DNA of 5,560 bases from an uncultured Clostridia bacterium. GTDB taxonomy: Bacteria; Bacillota_I; Bacilli_A; RF39; UBA660. The translations under genes and the position numbers were made by a program. The stretch is from the NCBI GenBank assembly GCA_947569225.1, contig CANORX010000074.1, forward strand, positions 1 through 5,560, given 5' to 3'. Every line of letters starts with the position of its first letter. Position 1 is the stretch's first letter. Shown here in pieces: positions 5,316 to 5,560 of the stretch. The notes beneath the pieces were generated by a model. That model made no database searches. It saw only the letters and a program-made list of their open reading frames with translations, and was not told where the DNA came from.

Positions 5316-5560
5316 CTATCCTAGCAGCTTGCGAAGATACTTTCTAATAGTGTAATCGCTTTGCACACCACGTAAAATATCACCATTACAATAAGCAGTA
5401 GGAGCATCACTAATACCAATACTACGCGCTTCTTGTCTACCAGTATCAGTATATAAATTATACCTAATAAGATTAAACCTACCGGCAAACTCAGGAAGAG
5501 CAAGAGCTTTATGAAGCCTTTCTTCAAAAAGTTTACTAACATTGCAATCAGGTAAATAAA
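5316..5560 (-). CDS. Thioredoxin/glutaredoxin-like protein, CxxS type, N-terminus cut by window edge
   Basis: The minus-strand frame read from 5558 is open to TAG 5318-5316 and gives 80 residues, starting YLPDCNVSKLFEERL and containing ARSIGISDAPTAYCNGDILRG. This is thioredoxin/glutaredoxin style: a strand leading into P-D-C-N-V-S at the start of a helix, then 'A..IGI..APT...NGD...G', the cis-Pro loop and strand-turn-strand, and a final basic helix (YTIRKYLRKLL). The second active-site cysteine is serine, as in monothiol glutaredoxins (CGFS type), so disulfide exchange through mixed glutathione adducts, or loss of redox function, is possible. Only a few N-terminal residues are probably missing. 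A different, very hydrophobic frame across the same bases (ending at 5321) is an artefact of the codon bias. A second in-frame TAG follows two codons after the stop, arguing against TAG readthrough. Confidence 0.75.
   Translation of the reverse strand, partial: YLPDCNVSKLFEERLHKALALPEFAGRFNLIRYNLYTDTGRQEARSIGISDAPTAYCNGDILRGVQSDYTIRKYLRKLLG

Noticed and set aside
5316..5318. Possible recoding of TAG as glutamine, known in some crAss-like phages
   Set aside because: Readthrough here would add only a short unrelated tail running into the stem; no other gene in the window needs TAG as sense, and TAA and TGA stops are used normally.
5321..5542. Hydrophobic 73-codon minus-strand frame
   Set aside because: It is an alternative frame of the thioredoxin-like gene 5316-5560; the Leu/Val/Ile richness comes from the shifted codon pattern.

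Overview
The window looks like a piece of a tailed-phage genome from the crAss-like group (Crassvirales), which infect gut Bacteroidales. The reasons are indirect: the DNA is very AT-rich; one very long open frame of virion/large-polyvalent-protein character runs off the left edge; small phage-type genes are packed on the opposite strand; starts have A/T-rich leaders with no Shine-Dalgarno motif, as in Bacteroidetes and their phages; and the two blocks face each other. The phage assignment is firm, because one gene is a recognisable N4 gp49 / Sf6 gene 66 family member. The crAss-like assignment is an inference. The standard bacterial code fits: TAA, TAG and TGA all end genes in sensible places.

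Layout. Positions 1-2904 (+) hold the C-terminal 967 residues of a giant protein whose start lies outside the window. At 2923-2977 a hairpin with T-tracts on both sides ends this gene and the opposing transcripts. Everything from 2980 to 5560 reads on the minus strand. In transcription order (right to left) it contains: an edge-truncated thioredoxin-fold gene (5316-5560, CxxS type); a long branched stem (5228-5296); a five-gene cluster running from 5180 to 3528 with gaps of at most 19 bases or 4-base ATGA overlaps; a terminator hairpin (3466-3494); a GC-rich inverted-repeat element of about 170 bp (3275-3444); a second terminator (3201-3238); and a lone two-membrane-helix miniprotein (2980-3162).

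The five-gene cluster encodes a 197-residue protein with one or two thioredoxin-like folds that has lost the active-site cysteines, a 92-residue thioredoxin/glutaredoxin-like protein with a CDAC site, two 48-49-residue paralogues beginning MTVKELI, and a 149-residue gp49/66-family protein. The two coupled thioredoxin-like genes plus the CxxS gene just upstream make a small phage redox-fold cluster, the most biologically interesting gene content here. The 170-bp palindromic element, far richer in GC than its surroundings, is the most unusual non-coding feature.

Four imperfect hairpins on the minus-strand side share a telling detail: each has a C/A mismatch when read as plus-strand RNA that becomes a G-U wobble pair when read as minus-strand RNA. 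This independently supports leftward transcription of the region.
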